From contig CAZRIV010000006.1 of assembly GCA_964600235.1 (NCBI GenBank), positions 138,760-202,759 of the forward strand: DNA of 64,000 bases. The letters run 5' to 3'. This document shows, piece after piece, positions 44,359-52,724 of the stretch (positions are counted from its first letter, which is position 1; every line of letters starts with the position of its first letter). This DNA comes from MWEI01 sp964600235. GTDB taxonomy: Bacteria; Desulfobacterota; Desulfomonilia; UBA1062. Position numbers and translations under genes: made by a program. A model generated the notes under the pieces. The model was given only the letters and a program-made list of their open reading frames with translations. It had not been told where the DNA came from and made no database searches.

Positions 44359-45492
44359 TTAATCCCTCAGCAACTCCCGGGCAATGACCAGTCTCTGGAT
44401 CTCGGAGGTGCCTTCGTAGATGGTGGTGGCCCTGGCGTCGCGATAGAGCCTCTCCACCTTGAAGTCCTTTATATAGCCGTAACCCCCATGGATCTGCAGC
44501 GCGAGGTATGCCGCCTTGTTCGCGGCTTCCGAGGAAAAGAGCTTTGCCATGGAGGCCTCTTTGGTGAAGGGTGCACCCTTGTCTTTCTTCCCTGCCGCCC
44601 AGAGGGTGAGAAGATGTGCCGCCTCTATGGCGGTCGCCATGTCGGCGATCATCCACTGGATGGCCTGGAAAGAGCTTATGGACCTGCCGAACTGCTTGCG
44701 CTCCTTGGCATACCTTATGGCCTCGTCCAGGCACGCCCTTGAGATTCCCAGGGCCTGTGAGGATATGCCGATGCGTCCGCTGTCCAGAGCCGTCATGGCG
44801 ATCTTGAACCCGATGCCGGGCCTTCCGATGAGGTTCTCCTTCGGGACCTTGCAGTCTACGAAGATGAGCTCAACCGTGTTTGATGCCCTCAGACCCATCT
44901 TGTCTTCCCGTGAACCTATGGAAAAGCCTGGGGTATCCTTCTCTATGATGATGGCCGAGAGACCCTTGTTGCCCTTTTCAGGGCCTGTCCGGGCGATGAG
45001 ATTCACCACGTCCGCATATGCACCATGGGTAATGAAGACCTTTGTGCCATTGATGAGATAGTGATCCCCCTTGTCCTCGGCCTTTATGTTCAGGCTTGCA
45101 GGGTCTGATCCGGCACCTGGTTCGGTAAGGGCAAAGCAGCCGAGCAGTTCGCCCTGCGCAAGTCGTATGAGGTATTTAATCTTCTGGCCTTCATCCCCGA
45201 ACTTGAGCAGCGGTTCGGTGGAGAGATTGGCCACAGACATGGTCACCGCAGTGGACGCGCATGCATAGGCGATCTCCTGGAGTGCGAGGCAATAGCTGAC
45301 GGCCCCGGCCCCTGATCCTCCGTACTCTGCAGGCACCATCATGCCGAGCAGTCCCAGCCGGCCCATCTTCTTGATCACATCAGAGGGGAAAAGCTCCTCC
45401 TTGTCCCGTTTTGCAGCCAGGGGCTCGAGCTCTCTCCTGGCGAAGTCCCTGGCCATGAGCCGTACCATTTCCTGTTCAGCGCTGAGATTCAA
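44359..45492 (-). CDS. Acyl-CoA dehydrogenase
   Basis: 377 residues from a TTG at 45492 with GGAGG about 10 bases upstream. The three ACAD domains are complete: CFALTEPGAGSDPASL (substrate/FAD), RIGISSQALGISRACLDEAI, and IHGGYGYIKDFKVERLYRDA ending YEGTSEIQRLVIAR, which holds the Glu used as base in short-chain and butyryl-CoA dehydrogenases. It oxidises an acyl-CoA to enoyl-CoA with electrons passed to ETF. No etfAB gene is in the window. Confidence 0.94.
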   Translation of the reverse strand: MNLSAEQEMVRLMARDFARRELEPLAAKRDKEELFPSDVIKKMGRLGLLGMMVPAEYGGSGAGAVSYCLALQEIAYACASTAVTMSVANLSTEPLLKFGDEGQKIKYLIRLAQGELLGCFALTEPGAGSDPASLNIKAEDKGDHYLINGTKVFITHGAYADVVNLIARTGPEKGNKGLSAIIIEKDTPGFSIGSREDKMGLRASNTVELIFVDCKVPKENLIGRPGIGFKIAMTALDSGRIGISSQALGISRACLDEAIRYAKERKQFGRSISSFQAIQWMIADMATAIEAAHLLTLWAAGKKDKGAPFTKEASMAKLFSSEAANKAAYLALQIHGGYGYIKDFKVERLYRDARATTIYEGTSEIQRLVIARELLRD

Positions 45493-45506
45493 TTGGATGT
45501 CCCTCC

Positions 45507-46052
45507 TCAGGGAATGTAGATGACAACCAGGAGTTCCGCCCTCTCCTTTGAGGGGTTGCTGAGTTTGTGGTGCAGCGAGGAATTGAAGTGGATGCTGCCG
45601 CCTTTTCTGAGAGTGGTTATGTTCTGGCCTACCTGTATGGTCAGCCCGCCGTCCAGGACGTAGATGAATTCTTCCCCCTCATGGTGGTATTCTACACCCT
45701 TGTGTTCGGTCACAGGATCGATGGTCACGCGGTATGCCCTCAGGTGCTTCTCCTCACCCGGGTGGGTGAGTGCTACATAGGCATAAGAGGCCACTCTCTT
45801 TTTATGGCTTTTCGTGCGTTTCTTCGATGCCTCTTTTTCCTGTGGCCCCTGGAGCTGTTCGATGTCGATCTTGAAGGTGCGGCCAAGCTGGAGAACAAGT
45901 GCGACAGGAGGGGCCACTCTCCCTTCTTCCACCTCCTTGAGCAGGGCGGTGTCGTACCCCGTGTCCCTTGAGAGGTCATCCAGGCTGAGCCCTTTTTCCT
46001 CTCTCATGGAGCGGATTTTTTTGCCCAGGGATTCTTCCGGTTTTCTGCCCAC
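45507..46052 (-). CDS. XRE-type HTH regulator with cupin domain
   Basis: 181 residues from a GTG at 46052 behind GGAGG; a longer frame to 46115 is less likely. The N-terminal HTH (about 10-65) reads KKIRSMREEKGLSLDDLSRD followed by ALLKEVEEG. After a Lys-rich linker a cupin fold (about 105-180) has YHHEGEEFIYVLDGGLTIQVG and GGSIHFNSSLHHKLSNP. It is the first gene of an operon with acyl-CoA dehydrogenase (14-base gap) and an NQO-like protein, so it probably senses a related metabolite and controls the operon. Confidence 0.88.
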   Translation of the reverse strand: MGRKPEESLGKKIRSMREEKGLSLDDLSRDTGYDTALLKEVEEGRVAPPVALVLQLGRTFKIDIEQLQGPQEKEASKKRTKSHKKRVASYAYVALTHPGEEKHLRAYRVTIDPVTEHKGVEYHHEGEEFIYVLDGGLTIQVGQNITTLRKGGSIHFNSSLHHKLSNPSKERAELLVVIYIP

Positions 46053-46282
46053 ATATCCTCCTATGTCTGTGAAGTGCCCGGAGGCACCTCGCTGGATTCG
46101 GAACCATGATAGCATAGAACAGAGGAAAAGACAGCCTATTAGGTTTCAAGACGATCTTATCATATGACAAATATGTACCATGTCATGTGCTTATATGCCA
46201 TGTATTGTCCGGACAATGATATTTCAACGTTCCCTTGAACGTCTGCACAGGATAATATGAGAAATACATGACGGGAGGCTTC

Positions 46283-46504
46283 ATGAAGAAAAAGGACAGA
46301 GAGGTGGAGAAGGGCTATTCAGGTCCACAGGCGGCATTGAAACTGAGGAGGCTTGCAGACTCCCTTGAACAAGGGGAGCCTTTCCGCATCCAGATCGGCG
46401 GGGAGAGGATTTCCATCCCTGCCGATGCTGAAATCACATTCGAGCACGAGCGTGAAGGCACGCTGGAAGAGCTGGAGATCCAGCTCAAGTGGAAGAGGAT
46501 CTAG
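46283..46504 (+). CDS. Amphi-Trp domain-containing protein
   Basis: 73 residues from the ATG at 46283, five bases after GGGAGG. The family pattern is ALKLRRLADSLEQGEPFRIQ then GGERISIPADAEITFEHEREG and the final ELEIQLKWKR. Amphi-Trp proteins are small and of unknown function, often with paired Trp; here one Trp is seen. Cytoplasmic, no signal. It is divergent from the HTH-cupin operon. Confidence 0.85.
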   Translation: MKKKDREVEKGYSGPQAALKLRRLADSLEQGEPFRIQIGGERISIPADAEITFEHEREGTLEELEIQLKWKRI

Positions 46505-46558
46505 GGAATTCGGCTTCGGTCCAAAGGACGCTTGCATGAGTCATGGCGGGATAGATCC

Positions 46559-47233
46559 ATGAGATCCGTTCACATCCTCATTTTAATGACCATCCTCATG
46601 ATATGCTTCCTCCCGAGCGCCTCGGCCCAAGACAGACCAGCATGTCTTTCATGTGAAGGAAGCTCAACCATAGAGGCTGTCATTGCGTCCCTGGAGATTG
46701 CCGATCAGGAAGTGCTTGCCAGGCTTGTCTATGCCGAGTCGACGTCCACAGGGTTTGCCGACAGCCCGGACGTGCACGAAGCCATTGCCTGGGGGGTCAT
46801 GAACCGCGTAAGGCTGGGTCAGCGCTCCACTTCCATGAAAAGGGCCTATGGAGCAGGCATCAAGGGGGTGATCTTCAAGAAGGGTCAATTCAACCCGGCC
46901 GTATCCAGAAGATCGCCCTTCTCGCGGGATTTCCTCTGTCCCGGTGACAGCATCAGGTGGGGCATATCGTACATGGCTGCCCAAAAGGCGATCCAAGGTG
47001 AAGGAAACCCGTTCATACAGACGCCATGGGAAAAAGAGCATGATGTCTCCCTGGTAGTCAACTTCTACTATCCGGGCTCCATTCAGGCGAAAACACCCCT
47101 GGCCCCCTGGGAGTCAGCGAAGGGCCTGAAGTTCATCGGGGATGTCCTCATCAACTCTCACGTGCTGCCGTCCACGCAGGTCCGGTTTTACCGGCTTACC
47201 CGCCCCCCGGCTGATATACAGCCACTGCGCTAG
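46559..47233 (+). CDS. Exported SleB-like cell-wall hydrolase
   Basis: 224 residues from the ATG at 46559; an ATG at 46532 adds nine residues. The signal peptide ends SASA|QD (about 23). The core reads VLARLVYAESTSTG...AIAWGVMNRVR...GIKGVIFKKGQFNPAVSRRS, the Glu-containing pattern of SleB/CwlJ-type Hydrolase_2 enzymes. The expected role is glycan-strand cleavage in the periplasm. The C-terminal half is less typical. Confidence 0.78.
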   Translation: MRSVHILILMTILMICFLPSASAQDRPACLSCEGSSTIEAVIASLEIADQEVLARLVYAESTSTGFADSPDVHEAIAWGVMNRVRLGQRSTSMKRAYGAGIKGVIFKKGQFNPAVSRRSPFSRDFLCPGDSIRWGISYMAAQKAIQGEGNPFIQTPWEKEHDVSLVVNFYYPGSIQAKTPLAPWESAKGLKFIGDVLINSHVLPSTQVRFYRLTRPPADIQPLR

Positions 47234-47317
47234 GAACATTACGGACCTGGTCCGGCCCTGACTTGGCCTGTTCCATGGTCCATTGATAATCACTGTCATA
47301 AAGGCTATTCTTCTTTC

Positions 47318-47701
47318 ATGGCTGAAGAGTTCCTGTTTCAGATTCTGGCCGATGGCGTGGTCATACTCCACCTGGGGTTCATCCTCTTTGTCATCTTCGG
47401 GGGAATCATCGCCGTTTTCTGGCCCAGGGTCCTGTGGATACAGGTCCCGTGCGTCATATGGGGTGTTTTCACCGAGCTTGCAGGATTCATCTGCCCCCTC
47501 ACCCCCCTGGAGAATTATCTGCTCAGGCGCTCGGGACGATTGCCCTATTCGGGTGATTTCATCATGCACTACATCGAGCCGGTCATCTATCCTCAAGGCC
47601 TCACCAGGGAGTTTCAGGTCCTGCTGGGCGTTATGGCCTTTTCATTGAACGCCGGCGTGTATATCTGGCTGTTGAGCAGGAAAAGGACAAAAGCCCAGTG
47701 A
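47318..47701 (+). CDS. DUF2784 membrane protein
   Basis: 127 residues with three to four hydrophobic helices. The family motif is present: DGVVILHLGFILFVIFGG, then WGVFTELAGFICPLTPLEN. No function is assigned to DUF2784. It converges on the usher-like gene with only 20 bases between stop codons. Confidence 0.88.
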   Translation: MAEEFLFQILADGVVILHLGFILFVIFGGIIAVFWPRVLWIQVPCVIWGVFTELAGFICPLTPLENYLLRRSGRLPYSGDFIMHYIEPVIYPQGLTREFQVLLGVMAFSLNAGVYIWLLSRKRTKAQ

Positions 47702-47721
47702 CCAAAGCGAGCGCCGGCATA

Positions 47722-50520
47722 TCATTTCTTTTTTGCCTTTTCCTGGATGATGGTATCGCCGTGCTCGATGATCCTGATGCTCCGTTTCCTGGGCAGTGCC
47801 TTGATGAAAATGTCCTGTGTCTGGCCGGGATCGAGTTTCATGACGGTATTGTTCTTGTCAAAAGAGTGGTAGGCAGGGAGTGTTTCCGTGCTGATGAGGA
47901 TGGTCCATACACCCGGGCGCACCTCGTTGAACCTGAATCTCCCCTGGCTGTCGGTGAGCACCCGCATGGTCTCGGTTGCCGATGCAAGCTCCACAAGTAC
48001 ATGTTCAAGGCCCGAGATCTCTCTGAATTCAGGGGCTTTCTCTCCGGATGCGCTTGGCACCTCAGACAGATTAGATTCATAACCTGAGGGCGCTTTGTCC
48101 GTGCCCGTCCCATAGAGTACGACCCTGCCGGTAAGCGTGGCCTTTTTGATAATGCCGATATCGAGGGTCTTCTCCTGACCTCCTTCCACTGTTATGGGCA
48201 GGGGATTCTGGCACGTGGGTATGAGGTCAAGGCCAAGGCGTGATGTATCGATAGTCAGGTATGAGACGCCGGGTTTGATGGAGGAAAACATGAACCTTCC
48301 GTCAGCCCCTGTTGCGGTCGTCATGTCTTCGACCCTCACGAGGACATTCGCCAGGGCCTTGCCGGTCAGGGCATCGCGGATGATGCCCGATACTGAACTC
48401 GTCCCTCTTTTCCTTCCCACCGGGAGGTTGAACGGGTAGGAGTACTCCAGAAGGATGGATGTCTCATCATCGCTATCTGCCTGATGATGCTCATAGAAGG
48501 TGTGTGAAGCCTGGAGGGACAGGGTGCTCCCGTTTGCACATGAATGGGCCAGGGAAGAGGCGAGCAGGTACTTATTGCTGATGGTTGAGTCGGAGTAGGT
48601 ATCCACCTGGCCCGTGCAGTTCAGCCGGGTATCTTTCATGACGGGCAATGAACCGGTGAGTCCGGCAGTGATGTTCCTGTCCATGCCGATCTCCGCGTTC
48701 TGCCCCTGGGAAAAACGGAAATAGCCCCCATAGGTCTGAGAGTTGCTAAGACGGAGATACATGGATGAGGACACCTGGTAGATGAACTCGGTGAGCGAGG
48801 TCAACCGGTCGTCTTTCCTGCCGGCTTCTCCAAAGAGGTTCATGGACAGGATCGAATAGTTCTGAAGCACCCCGGCCCGCAGGGTCTGTGTCGAATAGTC
48901 GAACACCGGCTCGCTCATGCGATCCTCGCTCGTACGGAACTGCCAGGTCAGTGTGTAGGTTGTGTCTCTTCCCTGTCTGTAGTTGAGGCCGGTCTGATAG
49001 AGTGTATCTAGTCCTCCCTGATGATCGAGCGTGTCCATGTCGAGGTTGGTGGTTTCCCGGTTAAAGGTCGCTGTGGCGTTCAGGGAATCCGTCAACTGCC
49101 CCGAGAGGTCCAGGGAGAACAGTTCCTTGTCCTGGTAATATCCCGGGAAGTCGGGTGCGCAATACATATACTTGATCCTCGATGCGAGAGTGTCGCCCAG
49201 GAAGGATAGTTTCGCAAGATAGGCATTGTCCCTCTCCTTGAGGTGTTTCCCAACCCCCCCTTCCAGTTGCAGGGTCAAGGATCTCACGGGTTTCAGTTCG
49301 GCTGCTGCCGTGAGGACCTCATCGTTTTCATACGAGCCTTCCATGTTTTTGCTGAGGCCGTTCACGCTGAAGCGGTTGCCTTCTGTAGCCTCGTATCCCA
49401 GTGATGCGGCAGTCTGGGTTACCTTGGGATCGACCCAGAAGGAGTTGGCTCGATAGCCCCTTAACGTGACTCCCTTATACGCCAGGAGGCCATCTGCGCC
49501 GCGTGCCGAGAGATACTGCTCCGTGAGTTCCGAAAGGGCAAACTGCTTGTCGCCTAAAGAGAGATCGTAGGCTCTGCCCCAGGTGCGCAAGGCGTAGTGT
49601 TCCCGTGTGCCGGAAAGCGATTTGTCCAGGGTATCGGGCCCCCTGAAGAGGAACGAGACGGAATGCTTCCCCTCTTCATCAAGTGTACCTTCACCTTCAA
49701 GCTCTCCCTGAACGGAGGACGTGGTCTTGTCATTCACCTCGAGGGTTCCCCGCGTGCGCACAATTGCCGGTATGGTGTGGTAGATTTCTTCCCGGGCCTT
49801 CAGTGGTATTATCTCGACAAGGGAGTGTGCCTCTGCGCGGATATCCTTCTTTCGGGTCAAGAAGGCCTTGCACAGGATCCTGTGAGTCAATCCGGTCCTT
49901 TCAATCTCGCGTGTTTGAACCCTCACGCTGAGAGTCCTGGAACCGCCCGGGCCGAGTACGATCTCACGGGCCTCAGGGACAAAGGGAAAATCATCGCTGC
50001 TCGAATAACTCAGAGAGATATGCTCTTCCTGGTTGCTTTCGTTGATTATAAGGAACGATGCCGTATACTCCTGGCCCGATATCACCCTGCGTGGCGAATC
50101 GACCAGGCGGACCTTCAGTCCGGTGACCGGGAGGACCTTGACCAGCAGGGATTGATGGGTACTTATGGACGGGTCGTGCGTGGATGCTATATAGAAGTCG
50201 AGCTCGTAATTCTTCGCCGGGGCATCATCCGGGATATAGAAACCCACCAGGATGACCGAGGTCTGACGGCGCTCCAGCCAGAATGGGGCATACGATGTAA
50301 TGGGCTTCCATCCGGCGGGCAGGCTGATTTTCGGCACGCATTCCATGCGCTCGTCAGTGGTATTGGTCACTTCGATGGAGGTGGTGATGACGTTTTTCGG
50401 ATTGGATTCTATTATCCGGGTATCCGCTACCCTGCTTTCAAGTCCCCTGGCATGAACAGGCAACCCTGCCGTTAGAAACAAGATACTGGTAAGAAATATA
50501 TATGTCAGGGCCTTTTTCAA
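47722..50520 (-). CDS. Usher-like outer-membrane beta-barrel protein
   Basis: 932 residues from a TTG at 50520 that overlaps the chaperone-like stop by three bases. Signal peptide (1-24), two NEW3-like beta-sandwich domains (about 25-235; SLPAGWKPITSYAPFWLERR), a long run of alternating amphipathic strands (about 245-690) ending at an aromatic edge, then two carboxypeptidase-regulatory-like beta domains (VSGIIRDALTGKALANVLVR at about 705; EHVLVELASATETMRVLTDS at about 845). The order resembles fimbrial ushers (barrel plus C-terminal plug-like domains) but I see no PapC/FimD signature. With a chaperone-like gene and two secreted subunits upstream, it probably exports and assembles them at the outer membrane. 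C-terminus ends in a Lys-rich tail. Confidence 0.75.
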   Translation of the reverse strand: MKKALTYIFLTSILFLTAGLPVHARGLESRVADTRIIESNPKNVITTSIEVTNTTDERMECVPKISLPAGWKPITSYAPFWLERRQTSVILVGFYIPDDAPAKNYELDFYIASTHDPSISTHQSLLVKVLPVTGLKVRLVDSPRRVISGQEYTASFLIINESNQEEHISLSYSSSDDFPFVPEAREIVLGPGGSRTLSVRVQTREIERTGLTHRILCKAFLTRKKDIRAEAHSLVEIIPLKAREEIYHTIPAIVRTRGTLEVNDKTTSSVQGELEGEGTLDEEGKHSVSFLFRGPDTLDKSLSGTREHYALRTWGRAYDLSLGDKQFALSELTEQYLSARGADGLLAYKGVTLRGYRANSFWVDPKVTQTAASLGYEATEGNRFSVNGLSKNMEGSYENDEVLTAAAELKPVRSLTLQLEGGVGKHLKERDNAYLAKLSFLGDTLASRIKYMYCAPDFPGYYQDKELFSLDLSGQLTDSLNATATFNRETTNLDMDTLDHQGGLDTLYQTGLNYRQGRDTTYTLTWQFRTSEDRMSEPVFDYSTQTLRAGVLQNYSILSMNLFGEAGRKDDRLTSLTEFIYQVSSSMYLRLSNSQTYGGYFRFSQGQNAEIGMDRNITAGLTGSLPVMKDTRLNCTGQVDTYSDSTISNKYLLASSLAHSCANGSTLSLQASHTFYEHHQADSDDETSILLEYSYPFNLPVGRKRGTSSVSGIIRDALTGKALANVLVRVEDMTTATGADGRFMFSSIKPGVSYLTIDTSRLGLDLIPTCQNPLPITVEGGQEKTLDIGIIKKATLTGRVVLYGTGTDKAPSGYESNLSEVPSASGEKAPEFREISGLEHVLVELASATETMRVLTDSQGRFRFNEVRPGVWTILISTETLPAYHSFDKNNTVMKLDPGQTQDIFIKALPRKRSIRIIEHGDTIIQEKAKKK

Positions 50521-51338
50521 TTCTCAAGCTTCAGGGTGTACTGGATGCCCATGAGATCGTTCTCTCCGCAATCCGCAACCACAAGGGCCTTGAGCGTTCC
50601 GGCCGGTGCCTTTGAGATGTCGATTCTGAACCGTTTGGACGTATTAGGGTAGATGCGGAACTGCTCGCCTGTAAACCTGCCCAGTGATACCCCGTCGGCC
50701 GTATAGAGTTCTGCCCAGAGCAGGGGCCTCACAAGCCTCTCCCCAATGTTCTCCAGGTCGACCTGCAGGACCCTGGCGTCTTTTTCCTTAAGGACCTTTG
50801 ACTGGATGAACTTGATCTGTCTCGTGCCGGTATCATTGATGTGGGTAATGACCTGGAGGGCATAGCGCATGACCTGGGTAATGCCCATGGAGAGCCGTTT
50901 CTCCTTTTTTGCCCCTGCGGATTCGGGTGAGTCCTGCGGGAGGCATTCCAGCATGATCATGCTCCAGTACGTGCCGATGAGGGGCTGATCGCCCGGGACA
51001 ACCACGGTGTAGCTTATGGTCGCCTTGTCCCTGGGCGGTATGGTGAGCCTGCTGGGGCTCAGTGTAATCCATGAGGCATTGGAGCGTGCATCCTTGCCGG
51101 GGTCGCCGTAGAAGGTTTCTCCCTCATAATTGAAACTGTAATCGGATTGGTAGACCTTCATCTCCTGGGGGCCCTCATCCTGGTTCCTGATCACGATCTC
51201 GCCCTGGTATGTCCCGGGCGCATTCGTGATCTTCTCGTGGGTGAGTCCTCCCTCAATGGATATTCCCGCAAAGGCAAGACAGGGGAGAAGCAGGATAATG
51301 CATGTTGCTGCATAGAGATAATAATGCACCTTCCTCAT
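50517..51338 (-). CDS. Periplasmic chaperone-like protein of the usher cluster
   Basis: 273 residues. The signal peptide ends FAG (about 24). The N-terminal Ig-like domain reads GEIVIRNQDEGPQEMKVYQS...ASWITLSPSRLTIPPRDKATISYTV, a two-domain beta layout like pilus chaperones but without the classic PapD Arg/Lys cleft motif that I could recognise. A second domain (about 165-273) has LQVDLENIGERLVRPLLWAEL. GGAG lies before the ATG. It lies between the subunits and the usher-like gene; by position it should protect subunits in the periplasm. Confidence 0.7.
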   Translation of the reverse strand: MRKVHYYLYAATCIILLLPCLAFAGISIEGGLTHEKITNAPGTYQGEIVIRNQDEGPQEMKVYQSDYSFNYEGETFYGDPGKDARSNASWITLSPSRLTIPPRDKATISYTVVVPGDQPLIGTYWSMIMLECLPQDSPESAGAKKEKRLSMGITQVMRYALQVITHINDTGTRQIKFIQSKVLKEKDARVLQVDLENIGERLVRPLLWAELYTADGVSLGRFTGEQFRIYPNTSKRFRIDISKAPAGTLKALVVADCGENDLMGIQYTLKLEN

Positions 51339-51351
51339 TGTGCATACTCCT

Positions 51352-51870
51352 TCATGGGGTATCGATGATGGTATATTGTATCGTCGTCGAGTACTGGTTC
51401 GGCGGCACCTGGAGCGAAACCCCGGTGAGCTGGAGCTGGACCCTGATGCCGTTCAGGTTTCCCGCCCCGGTAAAGAAGACTCCATCGGTTTCAGAGACCT
51501 GGATAAAGGCCTCACCTCCTGAAACCGAGCCTGGCCCCGACCCGCCGGAAGTCCTCCTGGCCGATATCTGCAGGTTGCCGTTCCAGGCGGTATTGATGCG
51601 TTTGATATTAATCTGCCAGTTGTCGCCTTTATTGCTGGTTGCCCCGCTGACGGTTATCAGGTTCACATTCTGGGCGCTTGTATAGGTGCCGGTCAAGTCT
51701 GTCCCGGGACCGCCTGAAAGGTCGTCCTTGTCAATGGTCTCGGTCCAGCTCCCGGTGACAGTGATACTGAGTACGGCCCAGGCGTTTCCGGGCGCGAGAA
51801 GGAACAGGCTGATGGCCATGGCGATCAGATGCAAGGTCCTGGTGGCGATACCACTGCCCGGGCTCTTCAT
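51352..51870 (-). CDS. Secreted putative minor or tip subunit
   Basis: 172 residues from the ATG at 51870 (AAGGGG upstream). The signal peptide ends GNAWA|V. The mature protein is Ser/Thr/Gly-rich and beta-strand-rich (SITVTGSWTETIDKDDLSGG, IRVQLQLTGVSLQVPPNQYS), without a recognised family. It lies 8 bases after the first subunit and 13 before the chaperone-like gene, so it is probably assembled by the same machinery. It does not share the MPxGT..I.L pattern of the three paralogous subunits. Confidence 0.7.
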   Translation of the reverse strand: MKSPGSGIATRTLHLIAMAISLFLLAPGNAWAVLSITVTGSWTETIDKDDLSGGPGTDLTGTYTSAQNVNLITVSGATSNKGDNWQINIKRINTAWNGNLQISARRTSGGSGPGSVSGGEAFIQVSETDGVFFTGAGNLNGIRVQLQLTGVSLQVPPNQYSTTIQYTIIDTP

Positions 51871-51878
51871 GTTCCCCT

Positions 51879-52400
51879 TCAATCGGTGAGTGTCAGGGTA
51901 ACCGTGCACGAGTCCGTCAGTACCCCTGCCGCGGTGGTGGCGCTGAACCGGTAGGTTATGGTCTTGTTGGCCGCTGCCTCACACGAGATTCCCGTCACCA
52001 CGTCTGCTGCCGTGGTCGATAGCGTCACGTACCCCAGGCTCGTTCCCACGGCAGGTGCGGCAAGCTGGATCTCCAGCGTGGTATGCGCAGGCATCTGCTT
52101 GCTTATGCTCGCAGTGATCTTTTTATTGGTCCCGTTCGTGGATATGGAGTAGGTGGATGAGGTGTTTGTCACCGGGTCCGGCTGCTGTCCCGCCACTGCC
52201 GAGTTGATGGTCAGGGTGGGGGCTCCAGATATGGCGATTTCATCGATTGCCTGGAAACTGAAGGTTGCCAGGGAAGTGCCGGTCTGGGCCCCGTACGCCA
52301 TGCCCTGATGAAGGAAAACAATACATGGGAGGATGAAAAAACCAAGAGCCTTTTTTAAAGATACACGTGAAGACAAGCATCGGCACATCTTCAGGGGCAC
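51879..52400 (-). CDS. Secreted pilin-like subunit A
   Basis: 173 residues from a GTG at 52400, or 169 from the ATG at 52388; GGAGG is close to the GTG. The signal peptide ends at about AYGA (about 37). The mature part is Thr/Ser/Ala-rich with predicted beta strands: FSFQAIDEIAISGAPTLTIN, TYSISTNGTNKKITASIS, MPAHTTLEIQLAAPAVG and a C-terminal SCTVTLTLTD. It shares this pattern with proteins at 54296 and 54927, so three paralogues exist here. The single Cys pair could form one disulfide. It is the first gene of the operon with the chaperone-like and usher-like genes. Confidence 0.72.
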   Translation of the reverse strand: MPLKMCRCLSSRVSLKKALGFFILPCIVFLHQGMAYGAQTGTSLATFSFQAIDEIAISGAPTLTINSAVAGQQPDPVTNTSSTYSISTNGTNKKITASISKQMPAHTTLEIQLAAPAVGTSLGYVTLSTTAADVVTGISCEAAANKTITYRFSATTAAGVLTDSCTVTLTLTD

Positions 52401-52507
52401 CCCCTCCGGTGACTTATATTATTCTGCTTATCCATGTGTTTTCCCGCAGGTTCATGGATGAGCAATAAAACAATAAAAAAGCAATATTCACCTGTGACTT
52501 GACATGG

Positions 52508-52535
52508 ATCATATACATAATTCCAGGATAGTCAA
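52508..52535 (-). promoter_or_regulatory. Candidate promoter of the usher-like operon
   Basis: On the minus strand TTGACT (52530-52535) and TATGAT (52508-52513) are separated by 16 bases, each one mismatch from consensus. It would give a leader of about 100 bases before the first subunit gene. I found no -24/-12 site for this operon. Confidence 0.4.
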
Positions 52536-52675
52536 TTCTGAATTCAGGCAAACATGGCATTCATAATATTGAATTTCTCCCCATGCTCCCTGCGGGCTGA
52601 AATATTCAGTATATCTAAATCATGGGCATACAGGTTCAGGTCCTCCCATCACGATAATTAACATTGAATCGGGAC

Positions 52676-52688
52676 TATCATTTTGATA
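52676..52688. promoter_or_regulatory. Operator-like palindrome TATCA-N3-TGATA ahead of the NtrC-type gene
   Basis: TATCA (52676-52680) and TGATA (52684-52688) form a perfect 5-bp inverted repeat with a 3-base centre, 36 bases before the activator's ATG. The same arms recur upstream of the pilin-like gene at 54.3 kb. Confidence 0.5.
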
Positions 52689-52724
52689 GAGTTTGTGTAT
52701 CAAGGGGAACCTGGAGGGGTATCA

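Noticed and set aside
49597..50475. 292-residue plus-strand frame
   Set aside because: Antisense to the usher-like gene, which has a signal peptide and operon context.
52401..52560. Sigma-54 promoter for the usher-like operon
   Set aside because: No GC-N10-CC arrangement on the plus strand in the correct place; a sigma-70-type site fits better.
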